Assembly: GCF_022201045.2 (NCBI RefSeq)
Contig: NC_068564.1
Span: 28,425,001-28,489,000 of the forward strand
DNA: 64,000 bases
Direction: 5' to 3'
Source: Citrus sinensis
Lineage: Eukaryota; Streptophyta; Magnoliopsida; Sapindales; Rutaceae
A program made the translations under genes and the position numbers. Of this stretch, positions 23,838 to 36,447 are shown in pieces. Under the pieces are notes generated by a model that searched no databases, had not been told where the DNA came from, and was given only the letters and a program-made list of their open reading frames with translations. How positions within the stretch are numbered: position 1 is the stretch's first letter; the number at the start of each line of letters is the position of its first letter.

Positions 23838-24921
23838 TTGCAACTTGCAAGTGTTCCCCTCATGGCCATATATCTGTGCGTGTGTCAATAGTTGACACAC
23901 ACACACATATTTTGCTTTCTATTGCGCATTTCATGCGTATCTAAGTTAATTAAATCTTATATTTCACATATTACTGTATTTGCTTTTATTTTCTCAAGAT
24001 AAAATGCACAACACACACTGCCGGTGTTCATTTCATTTCAATGTTTATATACAAAGTTCATATCTTGCTGAGCAAGATGAGTGTTGTACCATTATTACAG
24101 CTCTACACCCGATCCAATGGTCTATATGAGTTCAATCAATGGCTATTAGACTCGCCTTTTCATCCTTACAGCTGCTCATTTGTCTTCGTGGATCTTTTAT
24201 CTTCCTGTGAATCCTTGGCATAGGCTGAGTTTCTTTACAGATGAGCAACATCTGATTACATGTTAAGTGATTCTGGTTTTCACAATTTCAAACTGATGCT
24301 TGATGAGGATAGATACTGAGGCAATTCATCAAACACTCTCATTCTCTGGAGCTCATTGGATTAGATCAGCGTTTGAAAATTTTTGCCGCGTGTATCGTAT
24401 TGTAAATAAATTATGAGGTTGTTTTTATCCATGCCAACTGCTAAGTTATATAAATTAAACATCAATGGTCAAGCCTTACATTTTCCATTAGCAAATATTC
24501 AAATAGAAAAAAAAAAAAAATGAATACTTCTTCGGTCAATGTTAGAAAATAATAATAATAATAATAATGACAAGTGATTGTACAAGGGATCAAATTGCTT
24601 AAATTTTTTCCCAAATATTTTTCTTTGGAAGAGCACTTGGAATAGGATTCGTAAAGCTACTTGCTTTGCGTCATCTGGTAATTTTCATAAGGCACTCACT
24701 TTGGTAGAGTTTCTTGCTTGATCTAATGATCTGCTTCTTGTGAGAACTTAAATAACGATTTTTGAGGATACCCATTTGGTTTGTTTAGATTATTGTCCTC
24801 CTCTATGTGCTTTGGTTTTCATAGCAATAATTAGATTGATATACTATTTGATATAAACTGAATGAGTAATTTGCAGCACGTCCCTGCGAATTGTGCTTCA
24901 TCGCTTAAATTTTGCTATCTA

Positions 24922-25842
24922 ATGGCCTGCAACGATGCAAATCTTGAACCGTTGCTCTCTGGACTAGCAGATGAGCAATTGGCCTCTGCATTAGTAGGAT
25001 CAACAAATCAAACAAACAACAAAGATGCTCCCAATGGAAGAAGAAGAAGGCTTCATCGCAGTACAAGTGCCCCTGCAGCTCCACTACAAAACTCAATTCC
25101 TCCTCCTGAATCCAATTCTGCCATACGCCGTCCAAATACTAGGAAGGCGGTTGTGTTCCTGGCCATATATCTTGGCATAGGCACCATTTGCTTCTACGCC
25201 GTCAAGAGCCAAATCAAAGGAATGAAAAATGATGGAATCCTAGACGGAATCATAGATTCCGTCTATTTCTGCGTGGTGACAATGACTGCTATAGGGCATG
25301 GAGATCTCATGCCTAATAGCGTCCTCTCAAAACTACTTGTATGTGCTTTTGTTTTGACAGGAATGGCTCTATTCGCACTACTAGTGCTGGCCAAAGCAGT
25401 CGACTATCTATTCAATAAGCATGCAGTTTTGATAGTTAAAGCGCTGCACACGTATGAAATAGCTGATCTAAACGGCATTCTGAATGAGATCGAGACAAGC
25501 AAAGTGAGATACAAATGCATCAAGATATTGATCAGTTTGCCACTTCTAATACTTGTCAGTGCCGTCTTCCAAGTTACCATTGATAAAATGGATGTCGTTG
25601 ACGCAATCTGTTGCTCATGTGCTACGATCACGACTTTAGGCTGTGGTGACATGAGCTTCTCAAAGTCAGAAGGACGAATTTTTGCTGTGTATTGGATCTT
25701 GATCAGTTGTATTTCTTTAACTCTGTTATTCCTCTACGTTGCTGAGCTAAATATAGAAAGAAGATTAAGTTCACTCGTGAAGCGGGTTCTTGCTTATAAA
25801 ACTAGACATGAAGATTTGGAGACATGTGTAGCTGATGCCTGA
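24922..25842 (+). CDS. TPK copy 2, intact TPK-like channel with altered filters
   Basis: An open frame of 306 residues in the TPK family, whose members form dimeric K+ channels mostly in the vacuolar membrane. I start at 24,922 because the in-frame ATG at 24,862 lies upstream of the leader-intron acceptor (ends 24,876) shared by all five copies. The 14-3-3 site RSTSAP is perfect. TM1, pore 1, TM2, TM3, pore 2 and TM4 are all recognisable. The selectivity filters are GHGD and GCGD instead of GYGD, so normal K+ selectivity is doubtful. The protein ends at a stop just before where TPK1 continues into its EF-hand exon, so calcium control is lost. It may be a non-conducting or modifier subunit, or a young pseudogene. 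Confidence 0.85.
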   Translation: MACNDANLEPLLSGLADEQLASALVGSTNQTNNKDAPNGRRRRLHRSTSAPAAPLQNSIPPPESNSAIRRPNTRKAVVFLAIYLGIGTICFYAVKSQIKGMKNDGILDGIIDSVYFCVVTMTAIGHGDLMPNSVLSKLLVCAFVLTGMALFALLVLAKAVDYLFNKHAVLIVKALHTYEIADLNGILNEIETSKVRYKCIKILISLPLLILVSAVFQVTIDKMDVVDAICCSCATITTLGCGDMSFSKSEGRIFAVYWILISCISLTLLFLYVAELNIERRLSSLVKRVLAYKTRHEDLETCVADA

Positions 25843-26566
25843 TATATGGCAGAATGCAACTGTTTCCCTAAGGGTTATATACATTCATATGTCAATAAAG
25901 TTGGTGTGAGAACGCATGGAAATATTTTGCTTTTTTATTGAGCATTTCATGTTTATCTAATTTAAATAAACCTAGTATTTGGCATATTACTAGATAATGT
26001 ATATACAAAGTTCATTTCTTGCTGATCAAGATGAGCGTTGTAATAATACAGTTATGCAACCGATTCAAAGGCCTATATGAATTCAATCTAATGGCCATTA
26101 CACTTGGCGTATCGTGGTTCATCCTTGCTGCTGCTCATTTGTCTTCTTTGAATTGTTGATCTTATATTCATGTTTCCTGTGAATTCTAGGCATGTGATGA
26201 GTCATTTGCATGTCTGCATCATCTGAGTACATGTCGCTTGACTCTGGTATTCTAACTGATGCTTGAAGAGGATGGATATTGGAGCATGCTTCATTGAGGC
26301 AGTTCATCAAATTCAGTATATTCGCCCAAGCAAACAAGATTAGATCAGCTTTTGAATATTTTTGGCTTTTTGCCCAGGTGCATCGTATTGTAGATAATTT
26401 ATAAGGATGTTTCTATCCGTGCCGACTCTCAAGTAAACAAAATTGATAATAGTAATAAAAACTTCAATTGTTAAATCTCAAATTTTCTAATATCAAATGT
26501 TAAAATAGAAAAAAGATTTGAATACTTCAATCAATGTAACAATAGATATTAACAATTAAAATACTG

Positions 26567-26645
26567 ATGAGTGATTGCACAAGGGATCAAAATTGCTTAG
26601 ATTTTCCCAAATCCTTTGTCTTCAAAAGCACTTGGAATTGGATTC
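26567..26645 (+). pseudogene. TPK copy 3, 5' leader fragment
   Basis: This matches the non-coding leader of the other TPK copies (GATTGCACAAGGGATCAAA and the following block). It stops abruptly at 26,645 where the Tat retrotransposon begins. The sequence resumes at 38,290 on the other side of the element. The flanks GATTC (26,641-26,645) and TATTC (38,290-38,294) are a 5-bp target duplication with one mismatch. Confidence 0.85.
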
Positions 26646-27320
26646 TGTTGATGCGAGATTCTGGTTACACTCTTCCTACGACCAGGATATCTGCTCGACC
26701 AACCTCACCTCGATCAGGATCTCTCCTCGTACGCTTTCTACTCCAGGTATTCCTGCGTCCACAGAAACAAGTCAGAGCACGCCGGTTGTTTTTCCGGCGT
26801 AAACCCTCCGACGCTCAAGTCAGATATGAAGGTTCCGGGAACGCTTGCCACGGATCTTATGGCTTTTCTGTAATCTCAGTTCTTTAGAGTTCTCTTTTCT
26901 TAGTTCTAAATAGCAAAAATTCTAACATTTTTACCTTCGTTGGCTACCTTTTTATAGGCTTCCTCTGAATCCCGGTCTTCCGCAGTCTACGCCCGTCATT
27001 CTCCCCACTCTCGGATGTGGACGCCCCATTATCGCCATTGTGGGCGAATGGAGTCGGACCTCGTGCCTTAATTCTCGGATAGGAACGCACGTCCTGCCAA
27101 CTGTCGTTGACTGGGTCTCCTCGCCTCGACCTTTAGCATGAATGACCTTATGCCTCTAACGGGAGTTCGGCCTCGCGAATGGCATATTCGTGGATGAGCA
27201 GAATATTTCTACTCCTATTCCCTTGCTACTTGGCTCTTACAGGACACACCTGCTCGCAGAACTCTGCCACCAGACACCTGCTCATCACGTCTGGTCTCCT
27301 CGATATATTTCCCTCGAACA
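26646..27320 (-). repeat. 3' LTR of Tat copy 1
   Basis: 675 bp. In element orientation it starts TGTTCGAGGG and ends GCATCAACA. It matches 36,448-36,495 plus 37,663-38,289 almost base for base. Confidence 0.93.
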
Positions 27321-27780
27321 CCGGTCCCCCAGTTTCTGGTGTTGGGTAATGTAATGGACCAGCAGTAGAAACTCAATAGCTCTTGCTCGCGTGGGACTGG
27401 GAAAGGCTGCTAAGAGTCATATCGCATTTAATTGCGGAGAAGGTGAGGTGGCAGAAATCTGCCCCTCCATTCGAATTTCAAACCAACGGTTACGAGGCCC
27501 TTAGGATTTGGTGCCGTTAAATGCTGGCAACCCAAGAATCCGTCCCCATTAGGTAACCCATATCCTTTCGAATCGGCAAACTCATATTTCCCTCCGTCTT
27601 CGTCTCTGTCTCTCCGGCGAAGAAGTTCCGGCATAAAGGCCTCCATCTCTGTCTTTCACCGACTGAACCATTACTTCAGGTATTTCTTCTATCTCCTTCG
27701 TCTCGGATAGTTATAGATAATTTCTCTTCTCTTTTGTTTGGGTAGTAGTTGGTGGTAGTGTTGTGGTTAGAGCTTAGGGA

Positions 27781-29794
27781 ATGTCGAAAGGTAAAGAAAA
27801 AGTCATTGAGGTTGACGACGGTGGGTTGGACTTCCTGCCTAGTCTGCTCACCGATCCTGCTTTTGATCCCGGGATCCCCTTGGAGCCTATTAGATCCAGT
27901 GTTGGCACTAGCGCTAGGAGGATGTCCCCCCAAACAACCTCCTCGAGCGGACATAGCGATGAAGAATGGTCTTCAGGCTCGGAGAACACCTTGAGTGAGG
28001 GTCGATGAGATAATTCTGGTGAGGTGTCCCCATCAGGAGCGTCGCGACCAGAAGGGCAGAGTACAGTAGGGGGTAGAGCCCTATTGCGGGATTACGCTAT
28101 TGATTATATGACGTGCACGACCACGTTTGGCGAGCTCGATGACCTCCGGCTTAGGTATAGCATTCATGGTGAAATAATTCTTAAGGTCCCAAGAAAGAAG
28201 GATACCCTTAGCCGGCCTTCTAGGGGTTATGTTACCTTGTTCTTGGAGAGTTTCAGGCACGGGCTGAGGTGTCCTTTGCAACCCTACTTTGCCCGGATTC
28301 TTAACGGGCTAAATCTAGCTCCTGGTCAGCTGAACCCAAACGGGTGGAGAGTGCTCTCTGGTCTGTTCATACTGTGGGACAGATGTTGCCAAAGCGAGCC
28401 CACGGTCGATGAGGTGAAGCACCTATACCAGCTGAAAAGCAGCCCCAAAGACACCGGCTGGTATTACTTCCAATCAAGTACCAAAACCAGGAAACCCATA
28501 ACTGATCTTCCTACTGGTGGTGGTGGGAATTGGAAGAGGAAGTTCTTTTTTGTAGGGGGTCCCTGGGGTCAAGTTGCACAGGTTGATGGGCAGAACTTCC
28601 GCGTCCCACCCCGTTTCGTGGTCCCAGGTTGCCTGCTCGTATTAGACGTCTTGTCTCCCTTCTTGTTTGCACTTTACTGGTTTGTCCCTAACCAAGAGTT
28701 TGTTTGTGTTGCAGGTTCTTGGGGTGTTCACTTCCCGCTCAAACCTGACCAGCTTAAACGGGTCGAGGCTGTACTGGCCAATTCCTGCTCGAGCCGAGAA
28801 CTGCTAACTACATACAACCAGGAAACGTTCTCGTCCTCCAGCCACGAAGAGGGACCAGAGTAAGGACGCCCCTACTGCAAAGCGGGCCAACATCGTGCAG
28901 CAGGTCTCTCCCTTGAAGACTTTGCCTCCTCCTCCTGCCAAAGCCGGAGAAACTAGTGGAGCAGCCACTGATCCTGTTTCCTCTTCTCCTCCTGTTGGGC
29001 CTCGGTTTCGTCTACCTGACAACCGAGCAGAGCATTTGGCCCCCTATCTCAACGAGCTTTCCAAACTCGTGAGCAAGAAAGACCTCGAGGATTTTGATGG
29101 CTGCACCTTAGGCGAGCTGGTGGGAGCCATGCAGTACAACGCTTTCCATCTCAGCTGCATGACCACCTACTATAAGGCCAAGGTTGGACGCTACGACCGG
29201 AAGATGAAGGAGGATATTCAATCGGCGACGACCAGAGCTGACGTTGCCGAGAAGAAAGCAAGGGAGCTGAATGTTGAGAACCTCAAGCTGATAGAACAAG
29301 AATCTCTTACTCAAGCAAAAGCCATTACCCTCGAGGAGGAGCTGAACAAGGTCAAGGAGGATCTGCGAAGGCAGAAGGCTATGTATGAGGCTCAGCTCGA
29401 ATCTCTTCGCGATTCCCACCGAGCTCAGGTCGAAAACTTGGAGAGGGAAGCCGACAACCAGTACGACCAGGGACTTCGGCATTCCTACCGTTGTATTATG
29501 GCCGTCCTCGGGAAGCAGCACCCTGATCTGAAGATGGATGACCTTGCAGCTGGTGTTGCTCAACATATGGATGAGGAGGCGGCCAAGGAAGATGCCGAAG
29601 GGATAGAACCGATCGTGATTGAGGAGGAAAATTCTCCTCCACGTGTAGTCCCTACTGACGTTGGCGAGGCGAGCACCCCTGCCGTCGTTGGCGAGGCGAG
29701 CACCCCCCCGGACGCAACTGGTGATACTCCCCCTGCACCTGAGGAGGTCCAGCCAACTGATGCTGCTCGGCTTACCGATCCACCATCTTCTTGA
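27781..29794 (+). CDS. Antisense ORF of Tat copy 1 (Transposase_28-like), spliced
   Basis: It lies between pol and the 3' LTR on the strand opposite to gag-pol. A 28,024-28,863 frame has the conserved 'putative gypsy type transposon' (PF04195-type) core near RHGLRCPLQPYF and LSGLFILW. A good intron, 28,628-28,714 (donor CAG/GT, acceptor TTGCAG), restores the expected VVPGSWGVHFPL junction. A frame change near 28,820-28,890 separates it from the C-terminal part (28,895-29,794), a long coiled coil (about residues 90-190 of that frame) with an acidic tail. An in-frame TGA at 28,006 interrupts the N-terminus. Such antisense ORFs are known in Tat elements such as RIRE2 and Grande; their role is unknown. 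An AATAAAG signal lies near 29,865. Confidence 0.75.
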
Positions 29795-29925
29795 ACATAT
29801 TTCTTGTGTTGTAATGAACAATGTTTGTGAAGATTACCTCTTCTGTTAATTATTAACAAATTAATAAAGATGTTTTTGATTACTTTCTTGCGTTGGAATC
29901 ATGAGTTATTTTCCGTTTGAGAATC

Positions 29926-30600
29926 TGCTCGTCTTCGTCTGGTTGAGCAGGTTCTAGCTTGGCATATGGTTTTGCCACATGCCTTAGAGAATTCTTCAAT
30001 GCTTGGGATTCTGCTCGCCTTCGCGTGGTCGAGCAGATCCTGGCATGCTTGGCTTCCGGTCTCGCCATGGCGCAGGCTTTGAGACTTGACGAGCTTTTGC
30101 ATGTCTTAGAACTTTTTTTGAATGCTTTGGAGTCTGCTCGCCTTCACGTGGTCGAGCAGATCCTGGCACGCTTGGCTTCTGTCTCGCCATAAAACAGGCT
30201 TTGAGACTTGACGAGCCTTTGCGTGCCTTAGAACTTTTTTCGGATGCTTTGGAGTCTGCTCGCCTTCACGTGGTCGAGCAGATCCTGGCACGCTTGGCTT
30301 CTGTCTCGCCATAAAACAGGCTTTGAGACTTGACGAGCCTTTGCATGCCTTAGAACTTTTTTTGAATGCTTTAGAGCCTGCTCGCCTTCACGTGGTCGAG
30401 CAGATCCTGGCACGCTTGGCTTCTGTCTCGCCATAAAATAGGCTTTGAGACTTGACGAGCCTTTGCATGCCTTAGAACTTTTTTGAATGCTTTGGAGTCT
30501 GCTCGCCTTCACGTGGTCGAGCAGATCCTGGCACGCTTGACTTCTGTCTCGCCATAAAACAGGCTTTGAGACTTGACGAGCCTTTGCATGCCTTAGAAAT
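29926..30600. repeat. ~122-bp tandem repeat block in Tat copy 1
   Basis: Units begin at about 30,011, 30,134, 30,256, 30,378 and 30,499 (spacing 121-123 bp), with a divergent unit before them at 29,926. Each full unit has TCTGCTCG and CGAGCAGA separated by about 12 bases, a perfect 8-bp hairpin. It is non-coding; the frames seen inside are by-products of the repeat. Confidence 0.92.
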
Positions 30601-30732
30601 TTTCACGGTTTCCAGTGACTGAATTTCCTCGACGTTCCATTAATTACAGGATTCAACTTACATGGAATTGTTTGTACATAAAATAAATAACGGCAAATAC
30701 TAACAGAAAGAACTTGAAAATATTAACGACTC

Positions 30733-33700
30733 TTACTGGAAATATTTCCTGAGATGTGCTACGTTCCATGGGCGCTTCACCTCGTGGCCATCCATACGAA
30801 CCAGCTTGTACGCTCCTGGTCCAACTAGCTGCTTGACTCTATATGGTCCCTCCCAATTCGGACCGAGCACTCCCTGAGTCAAGTCTTTGGTGTTCTGATT
30901 TACTCTCCTTAACACCCAATCTCCGACCTTGAACTGCCGTACATTCACCTTCTGGTTATAATATCGGGCAACCCTCTGCTGGTAAATGACTGATCGCTCG
31001 GCTGCTTGCTCCCTTTTTTTCCATTAGCAAATCCAAATTCAAACACATCTGCTCGTCGTTTTCTTGCTCGTTGAAATGATCTGTTCGGTGTGTGGTCGTT
31101 CCTATCTCAGCTGGTATGACCGCTTCATGTCCGAAAGCCAAGGCGAACGGTGTTTCCCCCGTTGCTGTCTTATGGGTTGTCCTGTATGCCCATAGTACGC
31201 CTGATAGCTCATCAACCCAAGCACCTTTCTTTGCTCCAAGCCTGGTTTTCAAAAGCCTCTTGATGGTTTTGTTGGCTGCTTCTACTTGTCCATTCGATTG
31301 GGGGTGAGCAGGCGAGCAATACTTTAGCTCTATCCCGAGGTTCTGGCAGAAATCCCTGAAGCTGTGATTATCGAACTGCCTGCCATTATCCGTTACCAAG
31401 GCATAAGGGATCCCGTATCGACAGACCAGGTTTCTCCACATAAAGTCTGTTGTTTTCTTCTCTGTGATCTTGCTAAGGACTTTTACCTCTATCCACTTCG
31501 TGAAGTAGTCTATAACAACTATTGCATGTGTTGCTGCTCCTCGTCCCTTTGGCAGCGGGCCGATCAGGTCAATTCCCCATTGAGCAAATGGCCAAGGGGA
31601 GGCCATAGAGGTGAGCTTCTCTGGTGGCTGGTTGGAGAAACATGCAAAACTCTGGCAGCTTACACAGCTCCTGGTCTTCTTTTGTGCATCCTGGTGTATT
31701 GTCGGCCAGAAATATCTCTGCCTTAAAACCTTGTGGGCCAAGGACCTCCCACCAGCATGATTCCCGCAAATTCCTTCATGTACTTCTCTCAGTACGTAAT
31801 CTGCGTCGTCCTCATCCAAACATCGCAGGAAGGGTAATGTATATCCTCGCCGATACAATACCCCGTCGATCATCGTGTATCTTGAGGCCTGTGCTTTAAT
31901 CTTCCGAGCTCGCAGCTTATCTGGTGGCAATACCTCGTCTGTAAGGTATGAAGTTATCGGATCCATCCACGAGCATTTTCGTTCTATCTGCAATACCCCC
32001 AAATTCTACTCGATACTCGGGCTGGACTTCACTTCTAGAGGGATTGACTTTGGCATTTTTGGGTCTGCTACCGCTGCCATCCTGGCCAAAATATCTGCTC
32101 TACTATTCTGCTCCCTAGGGATTTGTACCACCTCCACTGCTTCAAATTTCCCTATCATCTGCCTGACTATCTTCAGGTATTGTTCCATCTTCTCCTCTCT
32201 TGGTTGAAATTTTTCACTGACATGATTCGCGACCAGCTGGGAATCAGTTCTGATCTTAACCCTATCTGCTTTCATGGCCTTAGCTAATTCCAATCCTGCT
32301 ATCAAGGCTTCATACTCTACCTGGTTATTTGTGGCCGCGAATTCTAATTTTATCGCATAAGAGATCTCCTCCCCCTCTGGGCCTTCTAAGAAAATTCCTG
32401 CTCCTGATCTCTGCTCCCCTGATGACCCATCTACTGACATATGCCATATTCGGGCTTCGTTGCTATCTAAGGCAACATCCAGTAGGTCCAAGCATATTTC
32501 AGGCTCTGCGAACTCTGCTACGAAGTCGGCCATTGCTTGCGCCTTTATCGATGCTCGGGGTTTGTAGTCTATGTCGAACTCGCTCAGCTCTATAGCCCAT
32601 TTGACGAGCCGACTAGAAGCATCTGACTTGTGCAGAGTTTGACGTAATGGCTGGTTTGTTATTACCGAGATGGGGAATGCCTGAAAATATGGCCTCAATT
32701 TCCAAGCAGCAACCACAAGGGCAAGCATCCATTTCTCCAACGGTGGGTATCTGGTCTCAGCATCGAGTAGGGCCTTGCTGGTGTAGTATATCGGATACTG
32801 AACTCTCTCTTCCTCTCTCACCAGAACAGAACTGACGGTCCGATCCGATACCACTAAATACAAAAATAACTTGTCCCAATCTCTCGGTGTAGATAGCAGA
32901 GGGGCTTGCTGCAAATACTGTTTCAAGTTCTGGAAGGCTTCCTCGCATTCTGGAGTCCATTCTGTTTTCTTTCCCCTCCTTATTACTTGAAAGAATGGCT
33001 GACACTTATCTGTAGCCTTGGATATGAACCGACTCAATGCCGCCAATCTCCCCGTAAGGCTCTGCATCTTCTTCAGGTTACGAGGAGACCTCATCTGCAC
33101 GATCGCCTGGATCTTCTCGGGGTTTGTTTCAATCCCCCTATGGCTTACCATGAATCCAAGGAACTTCCCTGACTCGACCCCAAAAGCACACTTCTCCGGG
33201 TTGAGCTTCATCTTATACTTCCTCAAAAGCCCGAATGTCTCCTCGAGGTGTCCGACATGATCCTTCAGGATTTTGGATTTGGTGATCATGTCATCCACGT
33301 ACACCTCCATGGTTTTCCTAATCAACGGCTTAAAGACTTTATTCACCAGCCTCTGATAGGTGGCCCCAGCATTTTTTAGACCAAATGGCATTACCCTGTA
33401 ACAGAATAAACCTTGGTTAGTGATAAAAGCAGTACTCTCCTCATCCTGCTCGTACATGGGAATTTGGTTATATCCCGAGAACGCGTCCATGAAACTGAGC
33501 AGGCCGTGCCCAGCTGTTGAATCTACTAGCTGGTCGATTTTTGGCAAAGGGAAGCTATCTTTCGGGCATGCTTTATTAAGATCTGTGAAGTCCACACACA
33601 TCCTCCATTTGCCGTTTGCCTTCTTTACCAACACCACATTCGATATCCACTCAGGATAATTGACTTCCCGAATGAACCCTGCTCTTAAGAGCTTTTCCAC

Positions 33701-36370
33701 CTCGCCATTTATAGCCTCATACCTCTCCTGGTTGAAGTACCTCCTTTTCTGCCTTACTGTTCGAGCACCTTTCTTTATTACCAGCTTATGACATGCTACC
33801 TCAGGATCAATCCCTGGCATGTCTTCATGTGTCCAAGCAAACACATCTACATGAGCCTGTAAGCATTTCACCAACTCCTGCTTATGCTCTTCCTGAAGTC
33901 TCGACCCGATTTTGATCGTCTTTCCCGGATTCTCTGGTCCCAGGCTTACGGTCTCCAACTCCTCTACGGGTTCTTGTCTACCATTCTTGTTTTTCACTCG
34001 GGCATCAAGGGATGTTATCTACATTGCTTCCCTTGCTGCCGAGGAGTAACAGCTTCTAGCGATTCTCTGGTCTCCTCGTACCACCCCGACTACCCCGTTC
34101 ACCCGGTACTTGAGAGCCAGATAATGGTTAGACAGTACTGCTTTGCTCATCCTCAGAAACGGCCGACTTAGGATCATCTGATATGGACCTTCTTCATCCA
34201 CCACCACAAAGTCTAGTATCATAGTTCTTTCTATCGGGGAGCTCCCAATTGTGATAGGCAGCTCGACCACACCTAGGGGGACCAGCTTTCCTCCTCCGAA
34301 TCCCTTCAAGGAGGTATTGGTGTATTCCAACTTCAGGTCTGTTATTCCCATTTCCTCCAGGGTTGACTTAAACAACACGTCAACTGAGCTCCCTGTGTCA
34401 ACCAGTATCCTGTCAAACTTCTTGCTAGCGATAGTGGTCTTGATGACCAAAGCATCCTCATGGGGGTACAGAATTCTTTCTTCATCCTCATCTGTCCACA
34501 TAATTGGCACTTGCCTGACTCTTACACGTTTGGCTGCTGGGGTGTTGAAGAATACATTTTTGCTAGTCATGGCGTATCTAGCATAGTTCTTCCTCGACTT
34601 GTTGGAATCTTCGGCCAATGTTGGGCCCCCAGCTATCACCCTAACTGCAGGCTGCTCGCGTCTCAAGTTCCTGTCTCTCTGCTCCCCTTCACTTGTCGAG
34701 GCTACCATTGGGAAGGTCCCATCTATAAACTCGTCCAGGTACCGATTTCTCACCAAATCTTCAACCTGGGTCTTGAGATCTCTACACTCTGCTGTGGTAT
34801 GGCCATGAGTGCCATGGAACTTACAATAGCGTCCTTTATCTCTCCTGCCGGGTAGCTTTATTATTGGGGCATGGAGGTACAGCAATCTTCGGTCTTTTAT
34901 GGCCTCGTACAGCTCGTCCAAGGACATCTTCAATGAAGTATACCACCCATAGTCCTGGTTCTGGTCGATCAGGTGTACTGCCCTTTCTCTATTTGCTCCG
35001 TTTTGAGTTGGGGGTAGTGGCAGCACTTCTGGTCTGCTCCCTCTACTGCCGTGGGAGTATTGATGAAGACCACCATATGTCGAATCATGCCTTTTCCAAG
35101 GCTCCCTAGCTGGGGAACGAGGAGGCTGCGCCCTGCTGCGCTGATATTGTGGTGGCCTCTGATGAGGCTGGTAAGCTGTTACCCGACCTCCTGCTCCACT
35201 ACCTGAGGCCTGGTGGTCCCTCCTCTTGATCGGCCCATTCCCTGGTGGTGCCCTCTTCTCTTTCTTTTCCAACCCTTCTAGCTGGTCAGTCTTAATCCGA
35301 GCCGCCTTTTCTTCCTCGATCTCTATGTCTTTTTTAGCCTGCTCATATACGGCCGCATATGACTGAATAACTGGGCTTCTCAAGTTGTACCACAGCCTTC
35401 CTATCTTCACTCCCTCTTTCAATCCCCTTAGTGCCTGAGGATGGTTGAAGGCTCCCAAATCGAGGACAGCACGATGAAACCTCTTGATGAATTCCCGAAG
35501 GGTTTCTTGCTCCCCCTGTTTCATGCTTTTCAGCTCCATCATGTCATCTTCTGGTGCCATCGCCCCACTAAACTGCTCTGCGAATTCCTGACACATCTGC
35601 TCGAAGGTTTTAATGCTGCCCCGAGGAAGTTTCCTGCACCACTCTCGTGCACGTCCCTCAAGGGATAGTGGGAACACCCTGCACTTTTGGGATTGAGATA
35701 ATCATTGTACCCCAGTTATCTCGTTGAAGCGCTCTATGTGCATCAACAGATCAGTTCTTCCTGCGTATCTAAGGTCTGGGAGGCGGAAATCCCTTGGAAT
35801 AATTGCCCTCATGATCTCTGCTGCGAGCGGTGATTCTCCGTCCAGCATTATCCTCCAACCAGGAGCTCTGCTCCTTCCTTGCATGTAGTCAATTATCTGC
35901 ACTAGTCTGCGCACTTCCTCCTCCAGCTGCACTGCACGACCAGGGTCACGTGTTGCAACTTGATTCCGCTCTTGCTCTACATCATGCAAGTGTTGCCTCA
36001 ACTCCGTTTCCTCTGCATTCGCCACCCCGTCGTCCTCGTCAAAAATCTGTCTTGCTGGGGACTGCTCTTCCTCTCTATGAAATTCTCCCCGCAGAGGTAT
36101 GTTATCTCTCTCACCACCAAATCTCCCAGTTGTTTGACTTCTCCTCGCACTATCAGGACCTGGTGCCACTCCACCACCTCTCACCCTTTCCTCCTGGGTT
36201 ACCCTGCGTTCACTCCGCAGCTCATGTAGGATGGTTGTCAGGGTCTCCATTTGCTTTTCCATCCGGTCGAACATGGCTTTTTCCCGTGCTTCACTGGCTA
36301 TCTCCCTCAGCGTCACGGAATCGTTAAGCCTAATATCACCCCCTTGTGCACTGCTTCCTCATGTGTCCAT
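30733..36370 (-). pseudogene. gag-pol polyprotein of Tat copy 1 (broken)
   Basis: One ancestral frame runs from the ATG at 36,370 through gag, protease (DTGSS), reverse transcriptase (YVDD near 33,290-33,303), RNase H, a second archaeal-type RNase H, and integrase (HHCC, then D, D and E motifs). It is cut by TGA at codon 4 (36,361-36,359) and by in-frame stops at about 35,704, 34,018 and 32,005. An extra T in a seven-T run at 31,014-31,020 shifts the integrase C-terminus into the frame ending at 30,733. The second Tat copy keeps sense codons at the first three positions. The element cannot make its own polyprotein. Confidence 0.9.
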
Positions 36371-36426
36371 TGCTTTTCACTTGCTTAACTCATCTTCTTG
36401 CTATCAATAGAAGCTTTTTGCTCAGT

Positions 36427-36444
36427 TCCCCACAGACGGCGCCA
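36427..36444 (-). other. Primer binding site of Tat copy 1
   Basis: In element orientation TGGCGCCGTCTGTGGGGA begins three bases after the 5' LTR. Its first part matches the 3' end of plant tRNA-Asp; this variant is typical for Tat elements. Confidence 0.75.
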
Positions 36445-36447
36445 AAA

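Noticed and set aside
24862..24921. Upstream in-frame ATG extending TPK copy 2 by 20 codons
   Set aside because: It lies before the intron acceptor (ending 24,876) shared by all TPK copies, so it is intronic; the homologous start is 24,922.
29880..30512. Several overlapping frames rich in repeated peptides on both strands
   Set aside because: They are translations of the 122-bp tandem repeat and follow its period; nothing suggests coding.
31092..36327. Many plus-strand frames opposite to Tat gag-pol
   Set aside because: They mirror the real minus-strand polyprotein, lack domains and change with it.
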